The notes: generated from the sequence alone by a model not told the origin. Counted from the stretch's first letter, positions 52,683 through 62,515 are shown. The stretch: DNA of 64,000 bases from Sarcina ventriculi (GCF_900456775.1 NZ_UAUL01000001.1:62001-126000); one strand, 5' to 3'. Program-made: numbers and translations.

Positions 52683-52937
52683 TTAATATATGTATTCGCT
52701 TAAAAGTGCATCAAATTCTCTTATTTCTTGCCAATTATAATAATTTATATTGTCTTTTGAATGATAATTTTTAAATTTGTTTATTGATATTTTATACTTA
52801 TCTTTATAATTTAATTCTATTTTTAAAAATTCATCATCCAAAAGAACTATATTAGTAACCTCTGAAAATTCTATACTAGGATCTTGATAATAAAATTTTA
52901 CTCCACTAGCAAGTAAATTTTTAAATATATTTTCCAT
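52683..52937 (-). CDS. Small hypothetical protein
   Basis: 84 residues, soluble, rich in aromatic and acidic residues (FYYQDPSIEFSEVTNIVLLDDEFLKIELNYKDKYKI, WQEIREFDALLSEYIY). The pattern of short strands suggests a small beta-rich domain. An AAAGG site is present before the ATG and a strong terminator follows, so it is a real monocistronic gene. No family is recognised. Confidence 0.6.
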   Translation of the reverse strand: MENIFKNLLASGVKFYYQDPSIEFSEVTNIVLLDDEFLKIELNYKDKYKISINKFKNYHSKDNINYYNWQEIREFDALLSEYIY

Positions 52938-53116
52938 AATTACGTTTACCTTTCTAAAGATTATATTATTTTAACAATATTAATTAATAATAAGATTAAA
53001 ATATATAATATTCTATGCATCTTTCTTTTAATGTGAATATTAATGCTTAAAAATAATAAAATTATACTAATAATTATAGAAAATATCAATAACATTTATA
53101 GTCTTTTAAATATATT

Positions 53117-53151
53117 AAAAGGTATGAAATAAACTTATTTCATACCTTTAT
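53117..53151 (-). terminator. Terminator of pnuC
   Basis: Arms AAAGGTATGAAATAA and TTATTTCATACCTTT with a 2-4 base loop, T residues on both strands. Confidence 0.88.
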
Positions 53152-53164
53152 AAATTGATATTTA

Positions 53165-53947
53165 TTATTTACCATGTTCAGCTTTATCAAGTTTCTTCCA
53201 CACAATAACACCATATATGGCATTTGTTAAGAATTGTATCCACATCATAGCTCCTGATAAAGAACTGATTGAAAATGATGTTTGAGTAAATAAAGATGTG
53301 AAATAAAGAATTGCTCCTACACCATCTGATAGTATCCAAAAATACCAAGTTTCTCTAAATCTTTTTGTTGAAACTATAACTGCAAATATTGTTACAGTTG
53401 CTGTAAATGAATCTATATAAAATAGATGGTCAGCAGGTATTCTAAAACCTAATACTGGTTGTAATATATTTGGAAGGTTATATATAAATAACGCATATAA
53501 TCCCCAAAGTATTAACACTCCTGGCACTATAAGTCCCATTTGTTTTTTACTTAAACTTCTAACCTCTATTGTTGATTCAGTTGTATTATCATGTTTTGTT
53601 TGTCTTGCACTTTTTCTCCATGCAAAATATCCATATATGTTCATCGGTAACATATATATAACATAAAGTATTACTTCAGCATACATATGATTTGTAATTG
53701 AAATAAATATGTAAAAACAACTGTTTACTATTCCCCATGCATAAGCCGCAACTTCTGCCCTTGCTGTATAAATTCCTGCAAAAAGTCCTGATATAGTAGA
53801 TATAATTGATGCTATCGAAACAATAAGTATCGTTGCACTTAATGATTTTTCATTATATAGTCCCAAACAAAATGTGAATATATTGAAAAAAAAGAATACT
53901 ATAAAGTATATTTTATGAAAAGTAGAATATTTTTTGAAAAAATTCAT
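53165..53947 (-). CDS. pnuC: Nicotinamide riboside transporter PnuC
   Basis: A 260-residue membrane protein with seven or eight helices: YTARAEVAAYAWGIVNSCFYIFISIT, VILYVIYMLPMNIYGYFAWRKS and WYFWILSDGVGAILYF, the conserved PnuC signatures. It takes up nicotinamide riboside (some relatives take thiamine) for NAD synthesis by facilitated diffusion. The frame opens with a GTG (53959) that touches AAGGA; the ATG at 53947, with AAGGAG 11 bases upstream, is the more likely start. The gene stands alone; no kinase NadR lies adjacent. Confidence 0.88.
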   Translation of the reverse strand: MNFFKKYSTFHKIYFIVFFFFNIFTFCLGLYNEKSLSATILIVSIASIISTISGLFAGIYTARAEVAAYAWGIVNSCFYIFISITNHMYAEVILYVIYMLPMNIYGYFAWRKSARQTKHDNTTESTIEVRSLSKKQMGLIVPGVLILWGLYALFIYNLPNILQPVLGFRIPADHLFYIDSFTATVTIFAVIVSTKRFRETWYFWILSDGVGAILYFTSLFTQTSFSISSLSGAMMWIQFLTNAIYGVIVWKKLDKAEHGK

Positions 53948-54157
53948 GATCTCTGCCACTCCTTAATTTTTTTCTTCCTTTACTATAATACGTATATATA
54001 TATTAAATGTAAAGTATTTTTTTTATTTTTTTAATAACAAATAAAATTCATTAACTTTTTTCAAAAAATGTATTTTATCAATGCAGTTTTATTATTTTTT
54101 ATAATTTAATTAAACTTACACTTAAAATGTAAATTTAATCAAATTATACTTTTTATA

Positions 54158-54735
54158 TTATTCTTTATAGTAATAAATCATTTCATCTAATATTTTAGAT
54201 ATAATTATTAAACAAATATTATAAGAATATTTCAAATCTCTTTTATAAGTATCTAAATATTCATCTTTTTTATAATCTTCATAAATAGCACTTAAAAAGT
54301 TTTTTACATCGTCGAAAGAATTTAAATTTATATCTATATTTTTTTCAAAACTATACTTTTTTGCTATAAAGTTTAGTTTTTTTTCATAAGCAATATGAAT
54401 AAACATGCTATGCTTAAATTCCCATCTCTCATCATGTGGTACACAAAAAAAATCACATATAAAATGACAAATAACTCCAAGTTCTTGACTAAAATTACAA
54501 AAATATTTTTTTTCTGTATTTCATCTAAGCTATTTATTTTTGATAATTTTTCTATTTTTTCTAATATTACTTCATAAGACTCTTTTCTATAATGTTTCCT
54601 TAATTTATATTTTGAAACCAAATCAGGCTTTATATTTCCATATATAAAATTTTTTTTCTTAATAATAGATTTTTTTTGTGGATCTAATGCATTATATATT
54701 TTTTTGGCAATTATAACATGTGTTCTTGGATCCAT
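54158..54735 (-). pseudogene. Zinc-dependent phospholipase C-like protein, frameshifted in a run of eight A
   Basis: The N-terminal frame from the ATG at 54735 (AGGGAGGTG before it) reads MDPRTHVIIAKKIYNALD, then GNIKPDLVSKYKLRKHY, typical of zinc-dependent phospholipase C relatives. After IQKK it loses the family. The next frame continues it as YFCNFSQELGVICHF, CVPHDERWEFKHSMFIHIAYEKKL, with the histidine/aspartate zinc ligands, to the stop at 54158. The switch falls at an A8 run (minus strand, about 54510-54517); nine A would restore a protein of about 192 residues. It is either a broken gene, a phase-variable one, or a base-calling error. There is no signal peptide. Confidence 0.8.
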
Positions 54736-54892
54736 AAAATCACCTCCCTATAACTATCACTAGATTTTGTATTACTTTAATTATACATCAAATAATTGCC
54801 TCTAAATTTTATTTTTAACTATGTTAAGTTATAATACTTATATAAATTTTATTCTTATTATCCCTTTTATTATTTATTTCAATTCATGAAAA

Positions 54893-54930
54893 AGGTATTA
54901 AAAATAATAATATTATTATTTTTAATACCT
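54893..54930 (-). terminator. Terminator of gshF
   Basis: A perfect 38-base palindrome (half-site AGGTATTAAAAATAATAAT) lies 26 bases after the gshF stop and is followed on the minus strand by TTTTT. Confidence 0.9.
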
Positions 54931-54955
54931 CTTCAATAAAAATTTTCAATTTTAC

Positions 54956-57256
54956 TTATATAAGGTTTAAAAGTTTCAAAACTTCTTTTGCTATATTCCT
55001 CTCTGTTCCCTTGTAAGGATATGAATGGATATGAATTGCTGGATTAAAATTAATCTCAATTATAGCATAAGGAGAATCCTCACTTTTATAATCCTCTAGC
55101 ATCATATCTACACCACAAATCTTTGCTTTTGCAGCTCTTGCAGCTTTTATAGCTATTTCTTTAAACTTTTCTGGAATTAAATCAGTATAGTCTATACTAT
55201 CTCCTCCAGTACTTATATTAGAGTTTTCCCTTAGATAAACAACCTCGTCTTTTTTCGGAATATAGTCAAAATCCAATCCTCTTTGTTTTAAAAATAGCTT
55301 CGCATTATCATCTAAAGCTATCTTTTCTAGTGGCTTTTTATAACCTTTACCTCTTAGAGAACTTTGATTTTTTATATCTATTAATTCTCTTATACTCTTT
55401 TCCCCATCTCCAATACAATTAGCAGGAACTCTATGGAGTATACCACAAACTTTATCATCAATAACTAAAAATCTATACTCTTTTCCCTTTATAAATTCTT
55501 CTACCAAAACGGTATTATCGTTATTAAAAGCAAGTTTTAATCCTTCATGCAAATCATTTTTAGAAGCTCCATCTGGGAATATACTTATCCCTAAACCAAA
55601 ATTTGTAGATTTTGGCTTAATAACAGAAGGTTTTCCTATAAAATCATCTATATTTAATTTTGCTTCTTCTATATTAGTAAACTCTTTGCCATTTGGTACT
55701 TTTATATTATTTTCAGCTAAAACTTTTTTAGTTACTACTTTATTTTCCATAATCAAAACTGTTATATAACTATCTTTAGAAGTTTTAGTTGCTTGTTTTA
55801 CATATTCCTTTTTACCTCCTCTTTCCAGAGATATAAAATTATCATTTCTATCTACTACCGTTGTCTTTATTCCTCTTTTTATACCTTCTTTCATAAGTAT
55901 TTGAGTTGAAAGTTCTAAGTCCTCAAATCCTTGAAGTCTAAATCTGTTATTATATGCTTCTTTTTTATATTTTTTTGAAAGATTTAAGTTAAAATTCATA
56001 AACCCTTGCTTGCTTACTTCATCTTTTATTTTGTAAGCATAAGTTTTTCTATAATCATTAACCATTTCTTTTTTTTCTTCTATTATTTCATCTAAATTTA
56101 AGTTAAAATCACTATTTATAATAGACATTTTGTCTAGTATATAATGAGCCCATTGTCTTTTAGAAATACTTTCTCCATTCCTTAAAAGATTTATATCTTC
56201 CAAACCTAAAATACTTATATCTAATTGATTTTTTAAAGCTTCTTCTTGCCATAACTTATATGAGTTTTCCTCTTCATTAAGCAAAAATAATGTGAATAAA
56301 TGTACAAATTTTAAATCATTTAAGCTTATTCCCACTCTTTCTAAAGGATTAATGTCTATGCTTCTTATTTCTAAATAATTTATACCATCTTTTAAAAGAG
56401 ATTCTTTAATGTTACTATTATCCTTAGCTTTTAATCTTATTTGACTATAAAACTCCTTATAATTTGATATATAATTATTATAAACAAAGCTGTCTAAGCT
56501 CTCTATATACCCTCTAACACTATCATAATCAGCATATAAATTTGTGCTATTTTTATAACCTAATTTACTATTTCTATAAGATATAGCTTCCTTATCTCCA
56601 TATATATCACAATTAATTTTATTAATTTTATTTAAGTCTTCTTTTTCATAACTTTCATGTATTATTGGAGATGCACCTAATAAGTACACAATAAACCATC
56701 TATATCTTAAATAATTCCTTGTAACCTTTAAATATATCGAATCTTTAAAATCTCTATAAGATACATTCTTATCTTCTCTTTTTTCATACAATTTCTTTAT
56801 AACAGTCTCATTAAATGAAAAGTTATAATGTATTCCTGAAATAAGTTGCTTTTTCACCCCATATTTCTTAGCTAATCCTTCTCTATAACTTCTAGCTTCG
56901 TTCCCCTTCTTATTTGAAGAATATTTAGCTATATTTATGTTTTCGCCTATAATGCTTGGCATAGATTCTGGCCATAAATATTCTTCTCCAATTTCTAGTG
57001 AAACTATATCATACAAAACATTTAAAGCATCAAAAACTTCTTTAGAGGTTTTCATAACAGGTGTTATCATCTCAACTTGACTTTCAGAAAAATCTGTTGT
57101 TATATATGGATTCTCTAATTTATCACCAAAAACATCTGGATGTTCTTTTGAAGATAAAATCCCATCTTTATCTATCCTTAAAGATTCTAGCTCTATTCCA
57201 AATCCTCCCTTTAAAAGTTCGCCTGAACTTATAAATCCTTTTATTGTATTTAACAT
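54956..57256 (-). CDS. gshF: Bifunctional glutamate-cysteine ligase/glutathione synthetase
   Basis: A 766-residue fusion that makes glutathione from glutamate, cysteine and glycine. Residues about 1-430 are the glutamate-cysteine ligase (GGFGIELESLRIDKDG, ITTDFSESQVEMITPV, SGIHYNFSFNE). Residues about 480-765 form an ATP-grasp domain (KPKSTNFGLGISIF, EEFIKGKEYRFLVIDDKV, CGVDMMLEDY, IEINFNPAIHIHSYPYKG). This fused form is common in Gram-positive species such as C. perfringens. The start is the ATG at 57256, 6 bases after AGGAGG. An arsenite-type ArsR gene lies just upstream on the same strand. Confidence 0.95.
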   Translation of the reverse strand: MLNTIKGFISSGELLKGGFGIELESLRIDKDGILSSKEHPDVFGDKLENPYITTDFSESQVEMITPVMKTSKEVFDALNVLYDIVSLEIGEEYLWPESMPSIIGENINIAKYSSNKKGNEARSYREGLAKKYGVKKQLISGIHYNFSFNETVIKKLYEKREDKNVSYRDFKDSIYLKVTRNYLRYRWFIVYLLGASPIIHESYEKEDLNKINKINCDIYGDKEAISYRNSKLGYKNSTNLYADYDSVRGYIESLDSFVYNNYISNYKEFYSQIRLKAKDNSNIKESLLKDGINYLEIRSIDINPLERVGISLNDLKFVHLFTLFLLNEEENSYKLWQEEALKNQLDISILGLEDINLLRNGESISKRQWAHYILDKMSIINSDFNLNLDEIIEEKKEMVNDYRKTYAYKIKDEVSKQGFMNFNLNLSKKYKKEAYNNRFRLQGFEDLELSTQILMKEGIKRGIKTTVVDRNDNFISLERGGKKEYVKQATKTSKDSYITVLIMENKVVTKKVLAENNIKVPNGKEFTNIEEAKLNIDDFIGKPSVIKPKSTNFGLGISIFPDGASKNDLHEGLKLAFNNDNTVLVEEFIKGKEYRFLVIDDKVCGILHRVPANCIGDGEKSIRELIDIKNQSSLRGKGYKKPLEKIALDDNAKLFLKQRGLDFDYIPKKDEVVYLRENSNISTGGDSIDYTDLIPEKFKEIAIKAARAAKAKICGVDMMLEDYKSEDSPYAIIEINFNPAIHIHSYPYKGTERNIAKEVLKLLNLI

Positions 57257-57303
57257 AATCATCCTCCTAAAATTATTTTATCTTCGATTTTGTATTATAA
57301 ACA

Positions 57304-57612
57304 TTAGAAACAATTCTCCTTTATACTATCATTAGTATCTGTAATTATATTCATTAAAAACAAAACTAACTTGTTCCCATTTGTAATATTTAAACTATAA
57401 TAACTCCATACACCATCTTTCCTACAAACAACTAATTTGCATTCCATAAGAACATTCATATGGTGTGATAATGTTGGTTGAGTAAAATTAAATTCTCTTA
57501 ATATAGAGCATGCACACATTTCTCCTTGAGATAACATATTAATTATTTTTAATCTACTAGAATTTCCAAGTGCTTTAAAAATTTTAGCATTTATCTCATA
57601 TGTATTTTCCAT
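57304..57612 (-). CDS. ArsR family metalloregulator (arsenite-type)
   Basis: A 102-residue winged-helix repressor. QGEMCACSILREFNFTQPTLSHHMNVLMECKLV aligns with the ArsR DNA-binding helices. The pair C33-x-C35 occupies the place of the As(III) ligands of E. coli-type ArsR (ELCVCDL), with further cysteines at 58, 63 and 101. Binding of As(III) or Sb(III) should release it from DNA. It is 47 bases upstream of gshF on the same strand and no efflux pump lies beside it, so glutathione synthesis is its probable target. Upstream (57613-57680) short TATAG/CTATA repeats may be its operator. Confidence 0.88.
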   Translation of the reverse strand: MENTYEINAKIFKALGNSSRLKIINMLSQGEMCACSILREFNFTQPTLSHHMNVLMECKLVVCRKDGVWSYYSLNITNGNKLVLFLMNIITDTNDSIKENCF

Positions 57613-57769
57613 TTCTTCTCCTTATATAGATATTTTTCTATATTAAGTATATAATCTATATATTATCCTTGTCAATTTTTATATTATAATATTGGCTTGT
57701 AAATATATAGCTAATACATTATTTTTTATACATATAGATAATTATCAATTAAAGCTTGAATTTCAATTT

Positions 57770-57802
57770 ATAAAAAACACCTTAAAAGAGTATCTTTTAA
57801 GG
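57770..57802 (-). terminator. Terminator of the EamA transporter gene
   Basis: Minus-strand arms CCTTAAAAGA and TCTTTTAAGG, followed by TGTTTTTTATAAA. Confidence 0.85.
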
Positions 57803-57826
57803 CATCTTATGTACAAAATAAATTTT

Positions 57827-58693
57827 CTATATTTTTTGTCTATCCACTTTTTTATTATAAAAATAACTCACTCCTGCAGCTGCAATAACTATTATATAAC
57901 CTATCATACTGTTTTCTCCCGGTATCTGACTAAATACCAAAACTGAAAATATTGTAGCAAATATAACTTGGCTATACCCAAATATAGATATATCTTTAGC
58001 AGCTGCATATTTATATGCAAGGGTTGTACCAAATTGTCCAAAAATTGTGCAAATACCTGCACATAATAAATATATTGTTTGCATTGTAGTCATTGGTGTA
58101 TAGTCAAATATCATATATATAGCACCAACTGATATTGATACTATGGCAAACCAAAACACTACCGTTTGAGGACTTTCTTTCCCTCCTAAATACCTTATAC
58201 ATGTAAACGCAATACCTATTGAAACGGCTCCCAAAATTGCCATAAAGGCTGGAAATACAGGCATGGTAGACCCAGGTCCAAGTATGATAACAACACCAAT
58301 AAATGCTATTGCCAAAGCTCCAATTTGGAATCTTTTTATTTTTTCTTTTAAAAACAAAAAGCTAAATATTATTATAAAAAACGGACCTAACTGATTTAAC
58401 ATAGTTGCATTAGGAAGCATAAGTTTATCTACTGCATAAAAGTTAGCTAAAGCTCCTAGTGTCCCAATACAACCTCTTAGAAGTAATATCTTTCTATTTC
58501 CTCTATGTCCCAAAACAGATTCTTTATTTTTAGCTAAAAGAAATATAGCTAAAAATAGACATGGAAGATTTCTAAAAAAAACCTTTTGAATTACAGGAAT
58601 ATCCCCAGATAGCTTTATAAACGTACTCATTCCAGCATATCCTAAAGCACTTATAATAAGAAGAATAGTCCCTTTTGTTATGTTATTATTCAT
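57827..58693 (-). CDS. EamA/DMT family transporter
   Basis: A 288-residue protein with ten predicted helices in two EamA repeats: ALGYAGMSTFIKLSGDIPVIQKVFFRNLPCLF in the first, AFTCIRYLGGKESPQTVVFWFAIVSISVGAIYM and GYSQVIFATIFSVLVFSQIPG in the second. Drug/metabolite transporters of this kind export small metabolites or take them up. The substrate is unknown. No SD is visible close to the ATG at 58693. It lies upstream of arsR on the same strand, with its own terminator between. Confidence 0.85.
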   Translation of the reverse strand: MNNNITKGTILLIISALGYAGMSTFIKLSGDIPVIQKVFFRNLPCLFLAIFLLAKNKESVLGHRGNRKILLLRGCIGTLGALANFYAVDKLMLPNATMLNQLGPFFIIIFSFLFLKEKIKRFQIGALAIAFIGVVIILGPGSTMPVFPAFMAILGAVSIGIAFTCIRYLGGKESPQTVVFWFAIVSISVGAIYMIFDYTPMTTMQTIYLLCAGICTIFGQFGTTLAYKYAAAKDISIFGYSQVIFATIFSVLVFSQIPGENSMIGYIIVIAAAGVSYFYNKKVDRQKI

Positions 58694-58929
58694 ATACAGT
58701 TTATAAGATTAAAACTTAAACCTAGTTTCTTATAATACTCCCTCCCTTTATATTGTTCTAAATTCAAATATAAAATTATTCTAACATTTACAATAAATAA
58801 ATTCTACAATGAAGATACCCCTGTTTTACTCAATAAAATTGTTCACATTTAAACATCTTGTTTTTTTTAGATTTCTCTTTTATTTTCATGAATTATTTAT
58901 AAAATCAAATAAAAATTCTTTAAAATAAA

Positions 58930-58959
58930 AAGCTATAACAATAACAATTGTTATAGCTT
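58930..58959 (-). terminator. Terminator of the sucrose operon
   Basis: Minus-strand arms AAGCTATAACAA and TTGTTATAGCTT with a 6-base loop, then TTTATTTTA. Confidence 0.88.
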
Positions 58960-58978
58960 GTCTTAAATCTTATTTAAC

Positions 58979-59920
58979 CTATCCTTCTAAATCTTTTTCT
59001 GTTGGAATAGAATCTATTGCTCCATAATTAGTACAAGTTATAGCCCCTACTCTATTAGCATAAGCTATTATTTCTTTCCATTTTTCAAAACTTATTTCAT
59101 CTTTATTATCTATCTCATTAACCTTTTTTAAAACAGCTCCTACAAAAGCATCTCCAGCTCCTGTTGAATCTACCTGCTTTATTTTTATTGATGGAATTAT
59201 TACTGAGTTTAGACCATCACTTATCAATGTTCCTTGACTACCTAAAGTTATAGCAACTACTTTTGCTCCTATTTTATGAAGTTCTGAAACTCCTTCATTT
59301 AAATCTTCTTTTTTAGTTATTATTTTTATTTCTTCATCGCTTAATTTTATAAAATCTGCTTTTTCAATGAAATTTTTACAATCAAGCACAAATTGTTCTA
59401 ATCTATCTTCTAATATTAACGCATCCCTATAATTAGGGTCAAAAGATACAAAAGCTTTTTTATCTAAAGCATGATTTAATAATTTATAATATGTGTTTTT
59501 AAGCTCACCATCTAAAAAACCTGTTGCAGAACCAAAATGAATAATATCTTTATTCTTTATTATATTAGTATTTATACTTGAAAAAGAGTATTCTCCATCT
59601 CCCCCTCTTACAAACTCAAAGTTTCTTTCACCATTTTCATCTATTGCAACAAAAGCTAAAGTTGTATGTCCTTCCATAACTGTCATATCAGTGTTTATAT
59701 TAACTTCTTTAAGCATTTTAACTAAATACTTTCCGAAAGAATCATTTCCTACTTGACCTAAAAAGTAAGACTCTCCTCCAAGTTTTGATACAGCAGCTGC
59801 AACATTTGCAGGAGCTCCTCCTGCCTTTTTCTCAAAATTGTTTCCCTTTTCTAATCCTTTTCCTATATCTTTGCCTATAAAATCTATTAAAAGTTCACCA
59901 ATACAAAATACTTTATTCAT
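58979..59920 (-). CDS. scrK: Fructokinase (PfkB family)
   Basis: A 313-residue sugar kinase: CIGELLIDFIG, the first PfkB signature KAGGAPANVAAAVSKLGGESYFLGQVGNDSFG (about 32-63), and the second signature DSTGAGDAFVGAVL (about 251-264) with the catalytic aspartate. It phosphorylates the fructose released by sucrose-6-phosphate hydrolase. Its ATG overlaps the scrB stop by 8 bases, with AAGGGAG inside scrB, so translation is coupled. Confidence 0.92.
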   Translation of the reverse strand: MNKVFCIGELLIDFIGKDIGKGLEKGNNFEKKAGGAPANVAAAVSKLGGESYFLGQVGNDSFGKYLVKMLKEVNINTDMTVMEGHTTLAFVAIDENGERNFEFVRGGDGEYSFSSINTNIIKNKDIIHFGSATGFLDGELKNTYYKLLNHALDKKAFVSFDPNYRDALILEDRLEQFVLDCKNFIEKADFIKLSDEEIKIITKKEDLNEGVSELHKIGAKVVAITLGSQGTLISDGLNSVIIPSIKIKQVDSTGAGDAFVGAVLKKVNEIDNKDEISFEKWKEIIAYANRVGAITCTNYGAIDSIPTEKDLEG

Positions 59921-61376
59921 TATAATTTACTCCCTTCAATGTCCAAATTTCTAGCTTATTTATATTAAGTTTTTCACCTAATCCATTTAATTTTAATCCT
60001 GTGCTATTCATTTTCACAAAAACTCTAGATGATAAAACATATTCTCCATCATTTATATAAATTTCAACAGCAGATTTATCAATAAATCCATGTAATTTTA
60101 AATTATTGCTTTTATTTAATATAAATTTTCTAATTCCATGAGGTCCCTGCAATATATTTTCTCTACTTATTACACAAATCCCATCATTAAAATATAAATC
60201 AAAATGTTCTCCTTCACCTTTAAACATTTCTATTTTAAAATTTAAATTCCTACTATCTTTTAAATCTAAAATAAACTCATAAGAATTTTTATTTATATCA
60301 GAAAATTCTAAAGATTCCTCAACAAAGTTATCTCTACAAAAAAACATTTTTTCTCTTAATTGTTTTATCTCATCTATTGGATGTTGATATATTTTATTAT
60401 TTTTCAAAGCTAATTCTCTTGGAATAGTTAAACAATGTATCCAATTTTCCTTTAAACTTATATGCTTGTCCTCATCTTGTTCTGGTACACCCATCCATCC
60501 AATCATTAAAATCCTATTTTTATCATCTTCAAAAATTTGAGGTGCATAAAAATCAAATCCCATATCTAATTCACAGAACTCATCATGATTAAACTTTAAA
60601 GTATCATAATTTAATTTTCCTACAATATACCCTGATTGATATATGTTTTGATACTTAAATTCCTCTTTCTCTAATCCTTGAGGAGAAAAGATTAAAACAT
60701 CCTTATCTTTTAAAGTCACTATATTAGGACATTCCCACATATATCCAAAATTTTCTAAACGAGTCTTGACTTCTCCCTCTAGACTCCATTTTCTCATATC
60801 TAATGAAGAATATAATAAAACCCTACCCTTTAATTTGTCTGTTTGAGCCCCTATTATAAAATAATATTTTCCATTTTTAAAATATACTTTAGGGTCTCTA
60901 AAATGAGAAGTATATCCCTTAGGAACAGAATCTAATACCGCACCTAATTTTTTTACATCTCCATCTTTATTCATGATAGCTGCACATTGATAAGATAATC
61001 TATTACCATTCTCATCTTTAACATTTCCTGTATATAAAAGTTCTAATACTCCATTTCTTTCGATTGCACTTCCTGAATAACATCCATTTTTATCATAATA
61101 ATCCACCGGTGCTAAAACTACTTTAGGAATAGTATAATTTATAAAATCTTTAGTTTTAATAAGCCCCCAATGTTTAAATTTATGCTCGCAAGTAAATGGA
61201 TTCCATTGAAAAAATATATTATATTCACCATTAAAAAAACTTAATCCATTAGGATCATTTATAAGACCAAATGGTGGTTGAAAATGATAATTATTTCTAA
61301 AACTTTCATTGTTTTTTTCTTTTTTATAAAATTCTTTTGAATCTTTATTTATATCTAAAATACCCTTAAATTTCAT
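59913..61376 (-). CDS. scrB: Sucrose-6-phosphate hydrolase (GH32)
   Basis: A 487-residue beta-fructofuranosidase. Catalytic motifs: INDPNGL (nucleophile aspartate, about residue 41), FRDPK (about 160) and WECPNI (acid/base glutamate, about 214). A C-terminal beta-sandwich follows (about 345-480, ending KLEIWTL). No signal peptide, so it acts in the cytoplasm on sucrose 6-phosphate made by a PTS, or on sucrose. No sucrose transporter lies in the window. The gene lies 38 bases downstream of scrR. AAGGGTG precedes the ATG. Confidence 0.93.
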   Translation of the reverse strand: MKFKGILDINKDSKEFYKKEKNNESFRNNYHFQPPFGLINDPNGLSFFNGEYNIFFQWNPFTCEHKFKHWGLIKTKDFINYTIPKVVLAPVDYYDKNGCYSGSAIERNGVLELLYTGNVKDENGNRLSYQCAAIMNKDGDVKKLGAVLDSVPKGYTSHFRDPKVYFKNGKYYFIIGAQTDKLKGRVLLYSSLDMRKWSLEGEVKTRLENFGYMWECPNIVTLKDKDVLIFSPQGLEKEEFKYQNIYQSGYIVGKLNYDTLKFNHDEFCELDMGFDFYAPQIFEDDKNRILMIGWMGVPEQDEDKHISLKENWIHCLTIPRELALKNNKIYQHPIDEIKQLREKMFFCRDNFVEESLEFSDINKNSYEFILDLKDSRNLNFKIEMFKGEGEHFDLYFNDGICVISRENILQGPHGIRKFILNKSNNLKLHGFIDKSAVEIYINDGEYVLSSRVFVKMNSTGLKLNGLGEKLNINKLEIWTLKGVNYNE

Positions 61377-61414
61377 AATATTTTACACCCTTATATTTTT
61401 TATTTTACCACTTA

Positions 61415-62389
61415 TTATAATTTCCGTACACTATCCTTCTTTACTAATTGAATTGGCACATCTCTTAATTCCTTAAAACTTTTTTCCTCTATAAATGAAA
61501 CCATTCTATCTGCTGCTTCAAAACCTAAAAATTCATAATCAAAACTTACTGTTGTAAGCGACGGATAAATAGCGGTTGCTATATCATAACCACCAAAACC
61601 CGCAATTGAAATAGTTTCTGGGACTTTTATTTGTTTCTCCATAAGATATCTATTAACACCAATTGCAATATTATCAGTAGCACAAACTATAATACTTGGA
61701 TTAAAATAAACTGCCTTATATGAATTTTCATAAGCACTTTTAAAACTAAAATCTGTTTCCACATAATTTATAGTAAAATCACTATCAAAAGCATCAAAAA
61801 AACCTTTTTTTCTATTTATTCCAACAGCTATATCATCTTCATTTACACCCATATAAACTATATTTTTATGCCCTTGTTCTCTAACAAAGTCCCCCATAAT
61901 ATTCCCAGCTTTATAATCATCTATGGTTATACAATTTACACCATACTTTTCTTGTCCAGTAAATATAACTGGAATAGGCAACTTATTTGCAAGCTTTACA
62001 TGTTCTTGTGAAATAATAAATGACATAACTATTATTCCATCCATTCCTTCTAAATACAATTTGTTTATATGACTTAATTCCTTTTCCATATCTAAATCAC
62101 TAGTTAAAATTATAGGTTGATACCCCTCTTTTTCTATCTTTCCAACTATCCCCTTTAATATTTTACTTGCTGTAAAAGAATCTATCCTTGGTATTATTAT
62201 ACCTATAAGTTTACTGTTTTTGCTCTTTAATCTTTTTGCAAAGAAATTAGTTTGATATCCTGTTTTTTTTATAACATCACCTATTATTTCTATATTTTTT
62301 TTACTTACATAACCCCCATTTAAATATCTAGATATAGTACTTTTTGATAACCCAGTCATATTTGCTATATCTTGAATAGTTACCTTCAT
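61415..62389 (-). CDS. scrR: LacI family repressor of the sucrose operon
   Basis: A 324-residue LacI/GalR regulator. The N-terminal HTH is TIQDIANMTGLSKSTISRYLNGGYVSKKNIEII, with the hinge after it, then a periplasmic-binding-like sensor domain with IGIIIPRIDSFTASKILKGI, GVNCITIDDYKAG and VPETISIAGFGGYD. It precedes scrB and scrK on the same strand, so it most likely represses this operon in the absence of sucrose or fructose-derived sugars. A GGGGG site stands before the ATG. A 16-base palindrome upstream is its likely operator. Confidence 0.9.
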   Translation of the reverse strand: MKVTIQDIANMTGLSKSTISRYLNGGYVSKKNIEIIGDVIKKTGYQTNFFAKRLKSKNSKLIGIIIPRIDSFTASKILKGIVGKIEKEGYQPIILTSDLDMEKELSHINKLYLEGMDGIIVMSFIISQEHVKLANKLPIPVIFTGQEKYGVNCITIDDYKAGNIMGDFVREQGHKNIVYMGVNEDDIAVGINRKKGFFDAFDSDFTINYVETDFSFKSAYENSYKAVYFNPSIIVCATDNIAIGVNRYLMEKQIKVPETISIAGFGGYDIATAIYPSLTTVSFDYEFLGFEAADRMVSFIEEKSFKELRDVPIQLVKKDSVRKL

Positions 62390-62499
62390 CTTATTCCCCC
62401 TACATTATTGTAAAAACTCTTTTTATACCCTAAATTATAAATGCTGTAACCTAATCTATATACCCCATATTTCTAAAACTATTATAATATATTATTTAC

Positions 62500-62515
62500 A
62501 TGGTATTAATACCAT
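62500..62515. promoter_or_regulatory. Perfect 16-bp palindrome, candidate ScrR operator
   Basis: ATGGTATT followed directly by AATACCAT, 111 bases before the scrR ATG. Symmetry and length fit a LacI-family operator; the centre is TA rather than the common CG. A related imperfect site may lie near 62575-62595. Confidence 0.55.
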
